Positions 1-9,866 of a stretch of DNA of 64,000 nt are shown one piece after another. The number at the start of each line of letters is the position of its first letter. Position 1 is the stretch's first letter. The notes beneath the pieces are model-generated. The model saw only the letters and a program-made list of their open reading frames with translations, was not told the DNA's origin and did no database searches. Source of the DNA: Chryseobacterium indicum (GTDB taxonomy: Bacteria; Bacteroidota; Bacteroidia; Flavobacteriales; Weeksellaceae). The stretch spans positions 744,001 through 808,000 of the forward strand of contig NZ_JACSGT010000001.1 in NCBI RefSeq assembly GCF_021504595.1, given 5' to 3'. Both the position numbers and the translations under genes were made by a program.

Positions 1-144
1 GTCTGGAATGTAGTTGGAGCCTATCCGGTAAAATGGAACGTTTCAGAATTCAACGCAGAAGAAAGCAGGCTTGCTATTGAAACAATAGAGCTGAAATACA
101 GATATTTCAAAATACCCTCATCGTTAGCAAGTTTAGGCTTGTAA
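1..144 (+). CDS. eCIS tube protein, C-terminal end (partial)
   Basis: The reading frame is open from the first base and stops at 144, giving the last 47 residues of a protein that begins outside the window. The text (VWNVVGAYPVKWNVSEFNA, then an ELKYRYFKI ending) resembles the C-terminus of the gp19/Hcp-like tail tube proteins (Afp1/Afp5 type) of contractile injection systems. The tube is the inner hollow cylinder through which payload is delivered. The position directly before the Afp6- and Afp7-like genes fits this. Sheath and tube genes probably lie upstream. The call rests on a short fragment plus context. Confidence 0.7.
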   Translation, partial: VWNVVGAYPVKWNVSEFNAEESRLAIETIELKYRYFKIPSSLASLGL

Positions 145-154
145 TTTCTAAATC

Positions 155-272
155 AAATCTAAGCACTTACCGTGTGTTAGTTTTCGGATAACATTCAGCA
201 AAAATTTTAAGATAAAAAAATAAAGGATTGGTCTATAACAGGACTGAACACACGCTTTATGTGCTTAGATTT
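155..272 (+). terminator. Large two-step stem-loop between tube and baseplate genes
   Basis: Bases 155-166 (AAATCTAAGCAC) pair perfectly with 261-272, and inside them 171-178 (CGTGTGTT) pair with 247-254. The 3' arm runs straight into a T run. This looks like a terminator or attenuator after the tube gene, perhaps lowering baseplate expression relative to tube. The pairing is seen; the role is inferred. Confidence 0.55.
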
Positions 273-344
273 TTTTAAATAAATACGTTAAATAATTGGT
301 TTTAAGTTTTTTACGTATTAATAATTAATTAAAAAATAAACGAA

Positions 345-506
345 ATGCCAATAGAAATAAAAGAGCTTCACATTAAAATAAATGTGGACGAAAAAGCAGC
401 CGCAACGACAACTACCGCATCGGTGGATGAAGCTAAAATTATGCGAGCAGTGAGTGAAAGTGCAGAGCAAATAACAAATATTGAACAACGTAAAAAAGAA
501 AGATAA
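345..506 (+). CDS. DUF5908 family small protein (Afp6 position)
   Basis: A 53-residue protein beginning MPIEIKELHIKI, with a T/A-rich middle and a charged C-terminus. This start pattern and size match the DUF5908 family, which sits between tube and LysM genes in eCIS clusters (Afp6 position). Its exact role in the particle is unsettled. The stop TAA at 504-506 overlaps the ATG of the next gene by one base, so translational coupling is likely. It is too short to be picked up by length-filtered gene calling. Confidence 0.75.
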   Translation: MPIEIKELHIKINVDEKAAATTTTASVDEAKIMRAVSESAEQITNIEQRKKER

Positions 507-1252
507 TGGGAGGAAAAATCAAGAAATTAAGAATAACGGCTTATAGTGACTCTACATATACATCAGATAAAAAAATAGGAAAATTCCCAAATGGTGCTGA
601 TAATCCTTTCTATATTTTGATTAATCCGACAAGTTTTTCTATAAATCATAAGATAGAATACAATGAGGAGATTCCTCAGGGAGGGACGACAAGCGATCCA
701 AAACATAGTAAATCATTTCCCCCGAGTTTACAATTAGAATTTTTATTTGATGGGACTGGTGTTACAGAATTAAATTCAGGTAATACTCTTCTAAACAAAA
801 TAAAGAATAAAAGCTCCTTTGCAAAAACAGCCGTGTTAGACCAGATTGCTGACTTTTATGTAGCTACAGGAAGTTATGATGGCAAGATTCATAAACCTTA
901 CAATGTTACTATTAACTGGGGAGAGTTTGAATATAAAGGCGTTCTTTCAGAGTTTACAATAGATTATAAATTATTCAATAATGACGGAACACCTTTAAGA
1001 GCCATTGGAAAAGCAACTTTTGTAGGATCTGTTAGTCAGGAACTTGAAGCAGCAAGATTAAAAAAAAGCTCTCCAGACCTTACCCACAAAAGAACCGTAC
1101 AGGCAGGAGACACTTTACCCTTAATGACTGAAAGAATTTACGGAGACTCCAAATATTATCTGGAAGTTGCTAAAGTTAATAATCTCATCAATTTCAGACA
1201 GTTGAAACCGGGAACTGAACTCTACTTTCCACCCATAGAAAAAATAGCATAA
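506..1252 (+). CDS. LysM-domain baseplate protein (Afp7/gp53-like)
   Basis: 248 residues. The N-terminal two thirds resemble the CIS tube-to-baseplate adaptor family: an early YILINPTSFSI stretch and a conserved middle reading NVTINWGEFEYKGVLSEF. Residues about 195-245 form a LysM domain (KRTVQAGDTLPLMTERIYGD, then YLEVAKVNN and LKPGTELYFPP). In Afp and PVC the Afp7-type protein joins the spike/baseplate hub to the tube. The start overlaps the preceding stop by one base, and the next gene begins two bases after the stop, so this is one tight operon. Confidence 0.88.
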   Translation: MGGKIKKLRITAYSDSTYTSDKKIGKFPNGADNPFYILINPTSFSINHKIEYNEEIPQGGTTSDPKHSKSFPPSLQLEFLFDGTGVTELNSGNTLLNKIKNKSSFAKTAVLDQIADFYVATGSYDGKIHKPYNVTINWGEFEYKGVLSEFTIDYKLFNNDGTPLRAIGKATFVGSVSQELEAARLKKSSPDLTHKRTVQAGDTLPLMTERIYGDSKYYLEVAKVNNLINFRQLKPGTELYFPPIEKIA

Positions 1253-1253
1253 C

Positions 1254-2999
1254 ATGAACAACAGCGGATACATAAAAACATCAAAAAATCCGGATCTGAT
1301 CACTTTTAAAGTAATGTCCGGAGGTACCGAGTTACCCGGGAAATATGGGGTAAAAAGTATTGTTGTAGAAAAAGAAGTAAACAGAATTCCTTATGCCCGC
1401 ATTGTTATTTTGGATGGAAGCGTACCGGAACAGGATTTTAAACTAAGCAATGAAGATCTTCTGATTCCCGGAAAAGAAATTGAAATTACCGCAGGTTACC
1501 ATTCGGACGAAGAAAGCATTTTTAAAGGAGTTGTTGTAAAGCACAACATCAAAGTGAGAAACGGCTCTTCCTATCTCATCATAGAATGCAGAGATAAAGC
1601 GGTGAAAATGACTTTAGGCAGAAAAAGTAAATATTTCTACGACAGTAAAGACAGCGACATTATCGGAGAACTCATCAGTAACAACGGTTTGACTGCCGAT
1701 GTTCAGGCTACCTCAAATTCACACAAAGAATTGATTCAGTACAGAGCTTCCGACTGGGATTTTATGCTCACCCGAGCACAGGCAAACGGAAAACTTTGTT
1801 TTGTAGAAGACGGAACCGTTAAAATAGCGAAACCCGATTTCAGTAAAAAAGAAGTGGAAACAGTGGTTTACGGATCTTCGGTGCATGAATTTGACGGAGA
1901 AATAGATGCAAGAGATCAGTTCAAAAAAATTTCAGCCAAAACATGGAGCTATACCGACCAGGAACTTACAGAAGTAGAAGCTCAGGATCCTGCCGTAAAA
2001 CTTAACGGAAACCTTTCACCGGATGATCTGGCAAAAGTATTTGGAATAGACGATCTGCAGCTTAAACATGGCGGAAATCTTACCCAGAGTGAACTTCAGG
2101 ACTGGAGTGATGCGAAAGCAACTTTCCAGCAATTGGCAAAAATCAGAGGAAGAGTGAAGTTTCAGGGGATTCCGGCTGTAAAACCGGGAGTTTCATTAAT
2201 GCTGCAAGGTGTAGGAAACCGTTTCAACGGAAAAATTTACGTAACAGGCGTCCGTCACGAAATCGCGGAAGGAAACTGGTTGGTTGATGCACAATTCGGG
2301 CTTTCTCCGACATGGTTCTCAGAAACGTACGATGTAAGTGAAATGCCGGGTTCAGGAATTATTCCGTCGATCAGCGGATTGCATATCGGGAAAGTTTCTC
2401 AATTGGAATCTGATCCGGACGGAGAAGACAGAATTTTGGTACAGATCCCGATCATCAATAACGAAGAGGAGGGAATCTGGGCGCGTGTAGCCACACTTGA
2501 TGCAGGAGAAAACAGAGGATCATTCTTCAGACCGGAAATCGGGGATGAGGTAATCATTGGTTTTATTAATGATGATCCCAATGATGCAGTAGTTCTGGGA
2601 ATGCTGAACAGCAGCGCAAAACCGGCTCCTATTGTAGCTTCCGATGACAACAACGAAAAAGGATTTGTTACCCGCAGCAAAATGAAGATGATTTTTAATG
2701 ACGATAAAATTTCATACACCCTTGAAACACCAAAAGGCAAAAAAATAACTGTAGACGAAGATGCAGATGTCATTAAAATAGAAGACGAGCATAAAAATAC
2801 TCTTACCCTCAATAAAGACGGGATCAGTATGGAAAGTGGGAAAGACATTAAGATCAAAGCAAAAGGTGATATTAAGATGGAAGGAACCAATATCGGTATC
2901 AAAGCATCCGCACAGTTCAAAGCAGAAGGAAGTTCCGGTTCTGAGCTTAAATCAGGAGCAGTAACCGTCGTAAAAGGCTCTCAAGTTAAAATCAATTAA
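1254..2999 (+). CDS. VgrG-like spike protein (Afp8-like)
   Basis: 581 residues. The N-terminal about 370 residues have the gpD/gp27-like hub organisation of VgrG proteins (early MSGGTELPGKYGVKSI, later RASDWDFMLTRAQANG). An OB-fold gp5-like segment follows at about 370-470 (GKVSQLESDPDGEDRILVQI; FRPEIGDEVIIGFINDDP). The last about 100 residues are a repetitive strand-rich stalk (GKDIKIKAKGDIKMEG). It would form the trimeric needle at the particle tip, capped by the PAAR protein encoded next, two bases downstream. Confidence 0.93.
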   Translation: MNNSGYIKTSKNPDLITFKVMSGGTELPGKYGVKSIVVEKEVNRIPYARIVILDGSVPEQDFKLSNEDLLIPGKEIEITAGYHSDEESIFKGVVVKHNIKVRNGSSYLIIECRDKAVKMTLGRKSKYFYDSKDSDIIGELISNNGLTADVQATSNSHKELIQYRASDWDFMLTRAQANGKLCFVEDGTVKIAKPDFSKKEVETVVYGSSVHEFDGEIDARDQFKKISAKTWSYTDQELTEVEAQDPAVKLNGNLSPDDLAKVFGIDDLQLKHGGNLTQSELQDWSDAKATFQQLAKIRGRVKFQGIPAVKPGVSLMLQGVGNRFNGKIYVTGVRHEIAEGNWLVDAQFGLSPTWFSETYDVSEMPGSGIIPSISGLHIGKVSQLESDPDGEDRILVQIPIINNEEEGIWARVATLDAGENRGSFFRPEIGDEVIIGFINDDPNDAVVLGMLNSSAKPAPIVASDDNNEKGFVTRSKMKMIFNDDKISYTLETPKGKKITVDEDADVIKIEDEHKNTLTLNKDGISMESGKDIKIKAKGDIKMEGTNIGIKASAQFKAEGSSGSELKSGAVTVVKGSQVKIN

Positions 3000-3001
3000 T
3001 C

Positions 3002-3292
3002 ATGAAACCGGCAGCAAGAATTACAGATATGCATACCTGTCCGATGGTAACGGGAACTACCCCGCACGTTGGCGGGCCCATCATTCCGGCAGGAGAACCT
3101 ACTGTACTTATCGGAGGTAAACCCGCAGCAAGAGTAGGAGACAAAGCAATATGCACAGGTCCGCCGGATACCATTGCAGCAGGATCTTCAAGCGTAATGA
3201 TCGGCGGAAAACCAGCCGCAAGAATGGGAGATTCTACCGCTCACGGAGGCGTAATAAGCGCGGGTGAAGCAACTGTTTTAATAGGCGGATGA
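3002..3292 (+). CDS. PAAR-domain spike tip protein
   Basis: 96 residues with PAAR-type repeats: two GGKPAARxGD segments and a final GEATVLIGG, plus early HTCPMVTG and a single later Cys. PAAR proteins cap the VgrG spike with a metal-bound cone that breaches the target membrane. It directly follows the spike gene, in the Afp10 role. No C-terminal toxin extension is present, so payload delivery here does not use a PAAR-fused effector. Confidence 0.93.
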   Translation: MKPAARITDMHTCPMVTGTTPHVGGPIIPAGEPTVLIGGKPAARVGDKAICTGPPDTIAAGSSSVMIGGKPAARMGDSTAHGGVISAGEATVLIGG

Positions 3293-3405
3293 AACACATT
3301 CTGCAAGATTAAAAAATGTACAAACATCAATAACAAAACGGTTAGAAAACTAAAACTCTATGTTACAGATGCGAGATGTTACAACTAAATATAATACAAG
3401 AACGT

Positions 3406-3816
3406 ATGAAAATAAATACAGATTTTTTAGGAATAGGCTGGAGTTTCCCGCCTGAGTTTAATGAGACTGAAGGAAAGCTTGTAATGACTACAGATGTGGA
3501 AGACATCAATAACAGTCTGATTATTTTGCTCTCCACAAGACCGGGAGAACGCGTCATGTTCCCCGATTACGGATGCGACCTGCAGGAAATGCTTTTCAAA
3601 CCTTTGGACTTAACGCTGATTACCCAGATGAAAGGAATCATCGAGCGTGCCATTTTATACCACGAGCCCAGAATAAACATTTTAAATATCGACATCGATA
3701 CTCAGGAAGAACTGGAAGGCGAAGTGTTGATAAAAATTGATTACGAAGTAAGGAATACGAATACCAGAAGCAATATGGTTTTCCCTTTCTATAAAGGTGA
3801 AGCTACTGAAATATAA
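3406..3816 (+). CDS. gp25/GPW baseplate wedge protein (Afp9-like)
   Basis: 136 residues from the ATG at 3406. An in-frame ATG at 3376 exists, but the family begins as here with INTDFLGIGWSFPPEF, so 3406 is preferred. Typical gp25 features are TTDVEDINNSLIILLSTRPG and the following GERVMFPDYGCDLQEMLF, containing the EPR-like acidic core region. It is a structural wedge component that nucleates the sheath on the baseplate. A gap of about 110 bases without a gene precedes it. Confidence 0.9.
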   Translation: MKINTDFLGIGWSFPPEFNETEGKLVMTTDVEDINNSLIILLSTRPGERVMFPDYGCDLQEMLFKPLDLTLITQMKGIIERAILYHEPRINILNIDIDTQEELEGEVLIKIDYEVRNTNTRSNMVFPFYKGEATEI

Positions 3817-3905
3817 ATAATTACGGGATGTCTGTAACCATTTTGAATACTACCGAAACATTACATTAAGTATTGCATCTGACCATAGAATATAAATATA
3901 AACAA

Positions 3906-6900
3906 ATGAAAAAAACAGATACATTTTCACATTATCGTGAAGGAAAATCACAAATGCAGCGCTTTTTAGCGGATCTGGATCCCGGCAATCTCGAATTGCA
4001 CGACTTCGATCTGTTCGATTGGCTGCTATTTGCAAACAATTTTGCCAGTCATGTAAATTTTTTTGAAAAAGATGCTGATACAGCAATACCAGATAAGAAG
4101 TGGGGAAACTTTTTCTTTGGTGATGATACCAATGCTATTCCGCGCAGAGAAAGCGTAGAGTACAAAAGTATGAAAAAACAGGTTACAGATCTTATTTCCC
4201 AGTTTGAACAGGACAGCAATCTGACACCTCATCTTACCCTCTTTGTCTGCTTTCTGAAATTGCTGGATTTTTCCAAAAAAGCTTTCAATAATTTAACGAA
4301 AAGACATCTGGATTTCTACTATAACGAGATCCTTCAGATTCAGAAGAATGATGCTAAAGAAGACAAAGTCTATGTGATTTTTGAATTGGCAAAAAAAGCA
4401 ATTCAGGAAAGAATTCCGGAAGGGACACTTCTGGACGGAGATAAAGATACGGAAGGAAAAAAACGGATCTACAAAACCAATAATGAACTGATTGCCAATC
4501 AGGCAAAAGTAGTTGAAATTAAAAGTCTTCTTAATGACGGCGGAAAACAAGAGCTTAAAATGGCTCCGGTTACCAATTCTGCCGATGGTTTGGGCGAGAA
4601 ACTGCCGGAAGGCGGAAACTATTGGTGGCCGTTCGGATACAATGCTGAAGAAACAGCTTCGGACAAATCGATCTATAAAGAACTTCCGAAAGCGAAACTG
4701 GGATTTTCTGTAGCATCATCTTTATTCGATTTAAAAGAAGGAGACAGAACAATTACCCTGAAAATAGATTTCAACCCCAATTCTGTTCAAAAATTAAAAA
4801 ATCTTGAAAAAGAAGATTTTCAGAAAAACATCAAAGTGCTTTGCAGCGGGGAAAAAGAATGGTTATCCGACATCGCTTTACAATGTACAGGAAATAAAGA
4901 AGTAGGAACTAACAGTAATGTAACATACCAGTTAACCTTTTCTTTAACATTACCTAAAGATTTTCCTGCCATCGTAAAATACAATAAAGATGTTCTGAAG
5001 GAAACTTTCCAGACCAGCTTTCCTGTTCTCAGATTCATGATTGAAGGGAAGAAATATTATGAAGTCTACGAAGCTTTTTCAGAAGCATTAGTCAATAATA
5101 TTGAAGTTTCTGTAGATGTAAAAGGGATAAAATCTCTTCAGATTGAAAATGACAATGGAGAACTGAATTCCGAAAAATCCTATTATCCATTTACTGCGCA
5201 GCCAATTAAAGGTTCCAATTTTTACATAAAATGTCCTGAAATGTTCTCTAAAAAGTGGAACACTGCAGACATTACCATCAATTGGAAAAACACGCCGGCT
5301 TCCATAAAGGATTTATACAGCGGGTATATCATGGAACCGGATACAAATATCAGTCAGCAGGATTTTAACAATTTGAAAAATTCTTCAGTTGTAACAGGAG
5401 ACGATTATTTTAAGATCGATACAGCGGTGTTAGACAAAGAAATCTGGCACAATCAGGAAAGTGATATTGCTTTATTTAAAAAGAATGGAAATGCTTACCA
5501 GACACAGTTTTCTGTAAAAAGTACCAGTGATGAAGCAGGTACAGGCGAAGCGATACGGGTAAAACTGAAGAAATCTTTATTACAGGACTTGTATCCTAAA
5601 TTATATACGCTTGTTTTATCAGATCCTCAAAAACTGAAAGTAGTTCCGAACGAACCTTATATTCCTTTTGCCGAAGATATTGAACTGAGCTACAGCGCAA
5701 CAGAAACAGCTTATCATTCTTTAAGAAAAGATTCTGAAGGAGAACTTCTGAAAAGTGAAGAAGTACAGATGTATCATGAAGATGCTTTCGGGCAGTATGA
5801 AAAGGAAATCGATACGAAAACCATTGTTCCGGTACATCAGAAAGGAGGCGAATTATACATCGGTCTGGAAGCAGTTCCGCAAATGACGGTTTCCCTTCTC
5901 ATCCAGATGCTGGAAGGAAGCGAAAATCCTTTAGCCGAGACTTTTGAAGAAAAAGAGTATATCGAATGGAGCATTCTTTCCGGAAATACATGGGTTGATC
6001 TTTCAAACTCTATGCTGCAGAATGATTCTAAAAAATTCCTGGAATCCGGAATTGTAAAATTCAAAATTCCAAAAGATATTAATTTGAATCACACAAGGTT
6101 TACAGATCAGTTAATCTGGGTAAGAGCAAGATCAGGAAGAAGTTACGATGCGGTTTGTAAAGTTCAGGGAATATATACACAGGCAGTTCTGGCAACATTC
6201 CAGAATCAGAACAACGATCTGTCCCACTTAAACAACGGTTTGGAAGCCAATACGATTTCCAGACTTATTACCAGAGTTCCGCAGGTAAAATCGGTGAGTC
6301 AGCCGTATAATTCATTCGACGGAAAATATAAAGAAACAGATACAGAATTCTACAGAAGAGTAAGCGAAAGACTGAGACATAAAAACAGAGTCATTACACA
6401 ATGGGATTACGAACATCTCGTTTTGCAGGAGTTTCCGGAAGTTTTCAAGGTAAAATGCCTGAATCATACTTCCGAAAAATCTTACCTCGCTCCCGGATAC
6501 GTTACGCTGATGGTTGTTCCAAATATTAAAAATAAGAACGCTTTTGATATTTATCAGCCAAGAGTAAGCAGAGCAACGCTGAACAGAATTCAGAATTATA
6601 TAAATGAATTGAATACCATGCACATCAACGCTCAGGTAATCAACCCGAATTATAAAGAAGCGAAGGTAGAAACAAAGGTGAAATTCTTCGATCAGTATGA
6701 TGAAACATTTTACACAAAACAGTTAGACGAAGACATCAAAAAGTACATATCGCCTTGGGCTTTTACAGACACTAAAGATATTGATTTTAATGTGAAACTG
6801 AATGTTAATCAGCTCATTAATTATCTGGAACAACTGCATTATGTAGACTACGTTGAGGAGACCAGTATATTGGTAAATAATGTTTTACAGACACAGTCTT

Positions 6901-6980
6901 TAATCGAAGTAGATCCGAAATCCATACTCGTATCTGCCAAACAGCACAAAGTTACTATTGCAGAACAGGGATGCCTTTAA
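3906..6980 (+). CDS. Baseplate J-like wedge protein (Afp11-like)
   Basis: 1024 residues from the ATG at 3906; an upstream in-frame TTG at 3873 is less likely. The C-terminal third carries baseplate-J features: a DTEFYRRVSERLRHKNRVIT segment near residue 820, then DYEHLVLQEFPEVFKVKCLN and a VTLMVVPN strand. The long N-terminal part has no obvious catalytic motif. This is the large baseplate wedge subunit of Afp-type particles. Twenty-four bases separate it from the next gene, with the same strand and order as in other eCIS loci. Confidence 0.85.
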   Translation: MKKTDTFSHYREGKSQMQRFLADLDPGNLELHDFDLFDWLLFANNFASHVNFFEKDADTAIPDKKWGNFFFGDDTNAIPRRESVEYKSMKKQVTDLISQFEQDSNLTPHLTLFVCFLKLLDFSKKAFNNLTKRHLDFYYNEILQIQKNDAKEDKVYVIFELAKKAIQERIPEGTLLDGDKDTEGKKRIYKTNNELIANQAKVVEIKSLLNDGGKQELKMAPVTNSADGLGEKLPEGGNYWWPFGYNAEETASDKSIYKELPKAKLGFSVASSLFDLKEGDRTITLKIDFNPNSVQKLKNLEKEDFQKNIKVLCSGEKEWLSDIALQCTGNKEVGTNSNVTYQLTFSLTLPKDFPAIVKYNKDVLKETFQTSFPVLRFMIEGKKYYEVYEAFSEALVNNIEVSVDVKGIKSLQIENDNGELNSEKSYYPFTAQPIKGSNFYIKCPEMFSKKWNTADITINWKNTPASIKDLYSGYIMEPDTNISQQDFNNLKNSSVVTGDDYFKIDTAVLDKEIWHNQESDIALFKKNGNAYQTQFSVKSTSDEAGTGEAIRVKLKKSLLQDLYPKLYTLVLSDPQKLKVVPNEPYIPFAEDIELSYSATETAYHSLRKDSEGELLKSEEVQMYHEDAFGQYEKEIDTKTIVPVHQKGGELYIGLEAVPQMTVSLLIQMLEGSENPLAETFEEKEYIEWSILSGNTWVDLSNSMLQNDSKKFLESGIVKFKIPKDINLNHTRFTDQLIWVRARSGRSYDAVCKVQGIYTQAVLATFQNQNNDLSHLNNGLEANTISRLITRVPQVKSVSQPYNSFDGKYKETDTEFYRRVSERLRHKNRVITQWDYEHLVLQEFPEVFKVKCLNHTSEKSYLAPGYVTLMVVPNIKNKNAFDIYQPRVSRATLNRIQNYINELNTMHINAQVINPNYKEAKVETKVKFFDQYDETFYTKQLDEDIKKYISPWAFTDTKDIDFNVKLNVNQLINYLEQLHYVDYVEETSILVNNVLQTQSLIEVDPKSILVSAKQHKVTIAEQGCL

Positions 6981-7004
6981 TAACAAACAAGCAGAAACAT
7001 AATT

Positions 7005-9854
7005 ATGTCAGAAAATAAGCACATTAGTATACCCAAAAATATAGAAACGCAGGATCAGACCGATTTTCACTTTCTACGCAGAACAGGTATTGAATATATA
7101 GAAGGATTAGGAGGAAAACTTTGGACAGATTATAACTCTCACGATCCGGGGATTACCACACTGGAGGTTTTAAGCTACGCCATCACAGATCTTGGGATGA
7201 GGATGAATATGAATATGGAAGACATTCTTGCTTCAAACGATGCAAAAAAAGATATTCATACACAATTCCTGAAAGCTACGGAAGTTTTACCTTCCAGACC
7301 TTTAACCGAGCTTGATTACAGAAAACTCTTCATCGATATCAGCTTTGAATCCGATCATCCGAGACCAATCAGCAACTGTTGGCTGGTTCCGAGAAACGAA
7401 ACGCTGTATGTGGATTGCAAAACAGGACAGTTGGATTTTGAACCTATCGGAGAAAAGACACAACATTTTAACGTAAAAGGATTGTATGACCTTTATGTAG
7501 ATTATGCCGATGATATAGACGATAGTGAGAATGAAGATTGCGACAAATCGAATACAAGAGTAAAAATACTGGAGCGCTATCACCAGAACAGAGGTCTTTG
7601 CGAGGATCTTGTAGATATCAAAGAAATCGAAACCCAGAAAGTGGCGGTATGCGCCCGCATCGGACTTGTAAACAAAGTAGATGAAGAACTGGTTCATGCA
7701 AAAGTAATCAGAGCGATCAACAATTATCTGGCTCCGGAAGTTCATTTCTATTCATTAAAGCAGATGCTGGAAAAAGGTCTTACCACAGATGAGATTTTTG
7801 ACGGACCGATTCTCGATAATGGTTTTATTGATACGGAAGAATTGAAAGCAAGTCAGTTAAGAAGAGAAGTCCGGCTTTCTGATATCATCAGCGAGATCAT
7901 GAAAATCGACGGAGTGAAGGAAATTCACGAAATTTCTATTGCCGGCTGCGACAGTGCGGTGAAGCAGACCGATGACTGGATGATCTGTATTGAAAAAGGG
8001 AAAAAACCGGAACTTTGCGATCTGAGTTCATTCAGTTACACCAAAGGTGCGCTTCCGTTGAATATCAATACTAAAAAAGTTGATGAATATCTCGAAACAT
8101 TAAGAAAAGAGGAGGAAGTACTGAGAGAAGATGCCAGACAAAATAAAGAGTTGACTCTTCCGCAAGGAACTTCTTACGATATTGGGAATTACGCAACTAT
8201 TTTAAATGAATTTCCGGATACGTACGGAGTAGGAATTTCCGGAATCATCGGAAATCCAACCCCGGAAAGAGAAGCTTTGGCAAAACAGATGAAAGGATAT
8301 CTTTTGTTTTTCGACCAGATTCTTGCCAGTTATTTCAAACATCTTGAAAAAGTAAAAGAAGTTTTAAGTATCAGCGGAGGTTTAAAGAGAACGTTCTTTA
8401 CTCAGGCTCTTAAAAATATCAAAGGTTTTGAAGAATTGGTTTCAGATTATGATGAAAACGAGGACAGACTTACAGATACTTTATACGAAGAACTTGATAA
8501 CAGTGTGGAACGCCGAAATGAAGTCTTGGATCATTTAATTGCACGTTTTGCAGAAACATTCAGCGACTACACTTTCCTGATGAAATCTCTGTACGGAAAA
8601 TCTACCGATGAAATTGTACTGAACAATAAAGAAACATTCCTGAAAGAGTACAAATCACTGAGCAAAGACCGTGGATTGGGCTATAATTATACATTAGATG
8701 ATACTGCGAATGTCTGGAATACAGACAATATTTCAGGGGTACAGAAAAGAATTGCCCGATTATTGGGGATTAAAAATTACCAGCAGAGAAATCTTTCTCA
8801 AACACCTGTTTCAATTATTAAATCGGTAAGTGACGACGGAAAGGTAAGCTATTCATGGAAAGTGAAGGATGGAAATAATAATATCACTTTATCATCCGTA
8901 AATTCATTCCATATCGAATATGCAGCAACTAAAAATCTGCATGAAGCTATTTATCAGACCATTCAGATAGACGAAGAAGATCTTAAAAATGCATTAAAAC
9001 TTTTAAAGGAAAATCAGACTCATTATGATTTGATTGGGAATATTCAGATACGAATGTCTTCCGGAGGGAACTATTATCTTGAAATTATGGATGACAGCCA
9101 GCCGCAAAATGTAATGGCTACCCATAAAAAGACCAATCCATACACTTCTTTAGCTGAATTAAAAAAGGGAATTGAAGAATTGGTAAGATATTTCAAATAT
9201 GATTTTACCGAAGAAGGAATTTTCCTTGTAGAGCATTTACTGCTGAAACCTGCATTCAAAGATTACAAGCTTATAGGAGGAATAGGATGTATGTCTGTGG
9301 AAGATACATTCAAAGTATTTCAGGATCTTGAAGGCATCGGAAGCATGATTATAGGAAAATCTTTTGAAGTATTTCCGAATGACGATGGAGATATTCTTTC
9401 CGGAAATCCGGTAGATTATGCAGATGCTTTAATGTCTTCCTGCGAAGAAGACTGCGAATATGATGTTTTTGATCCTTATTCTTACCGTGTAAGTGTGGTT
9501 CTTCCGGGCTTTGCCTACCGTTTTCAGGATCCTGACTTCAGACGTTATGCAGAAACTGTGATCCGACAGGAAATTCCGGCTCATATTCTGGCTAAAATCT
9601 GTTGGGTTGGAGATCGTTTAAGTGAAAAACAAACCGCTCAGAACGATTTGTCTGCATTTGAAAAGGCATTTAAAAAATATCTTTCAGATAAAGCAAAAAA
9701 TAATATTAACAATTTAGGAAACAGCATTCAGAATTTACTGACGGCTCTTACCAACTTAAATAATATTTACAGACCGGGAAGACTCTTAGACTGTGCTATA
9801 GAAGATAACGACAGCCTGGACGGAAAAATAATATTAGGACAATCAAACATATAA
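7005..9854 (+). CDS. Large eCIS baseplate protein (Afp12-like)
   Basis: 949 residues. The N-terminus contains KLWTDYNSHDPGITTLEVL followed by SYAITDLGMRM, the signature start of the second large wedge protein of eCIS/T4-like baseplates (the 'HDPGIT' motif). The remainder is long, soluble, charged and free of membrane segments. It sits in the Afp12 place, between the J-like protein and the PKD proteins, and starts 24 bases after the upstream stop. Structural function is inferred from family and position. Confidence 0.8.
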   Translation: MSENKHISIPKNIETQDQTDFHFLRRTGIEYIEGLGGKLWTDYNSHDPGITTLEVLSYAITDLGMRMNMNMEDILASNDAKKDIHTQFLKATEVLPSRPLTELDYRKLFIDISFESDHPRPISNCWLVPRNETLYVDCKTGQLDFEPIGEKTQHFNVKGLYDLYVDYADDIDDSENEDCDKSNTRVKILERYHQNRGLCEDLVDIKEIETQKVAVCARIGLVNKVDEELVHAKVIRAINNYLAPEVHFYSLKQMLEKGLTTDEIFDGPILDNGFIDTEELKASQLRREVRLSDIISEIMKIDGVKEIHEISIAGCDSAVKQTDDWMICIEKGKKPELCDLSSFSYTKGALPLNINTKKVDEYLETLRKEEEVLREDARQNKELTLPQGTSYDIGNYATILNEFPDTYGVGISGIIGNPTPEREALAKQMKGYLLFFDQILASYFKHLEKVKEVLSISGGLKRTFFTQALKNIKGFEELVSDYDENEDRLTDTLYEELDNSVERRNEVLDHLIARFAETFSDYTFLMKSLYGKSTDEIVLNNKETFLKEYKSLSKDRGLGYNYTLDDTANVWNTDNISGVQKRIARLLGIKNYQQRNLSQTPVSIIKSVSDDGKVSYSWKVKDGNNNITLSSVNSFHIEYAATKNLHEAIYQTIQIDEEDLKNALKLLKENQTHYDLIGNIQIRMSSGGNYYLEIMDDSQPQNVMATHKKTNPYTSLAELKKGIEELVRYFKYDFTEEGIFLVEHLLLKPAFKDYKLIGGIGCMSVEDTFKVFQDLEGIGSMIIGKSFEVFPNDDGDILSGNPVDYADALMSSCEEDCEYDVFDPYSYRVSVVLPGFAYRFQDPDFRRYAETVIRQEIPAHILAKICWVGDRLSEKQTAQNDLSAFEKAFKKYLSDKAKNNINNLGNSIQNLLTALTNLNNIYRPGRLLDCAIEDNDSLDGKIILGQSNI

Positions 9855-9866
9855 AATTGAAAAATA

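Noticed and set aside
2399..2920. - strand 173-codon frame in the spike gene
   Set aside because: Antisense of the well-supported VgrG-like gene.
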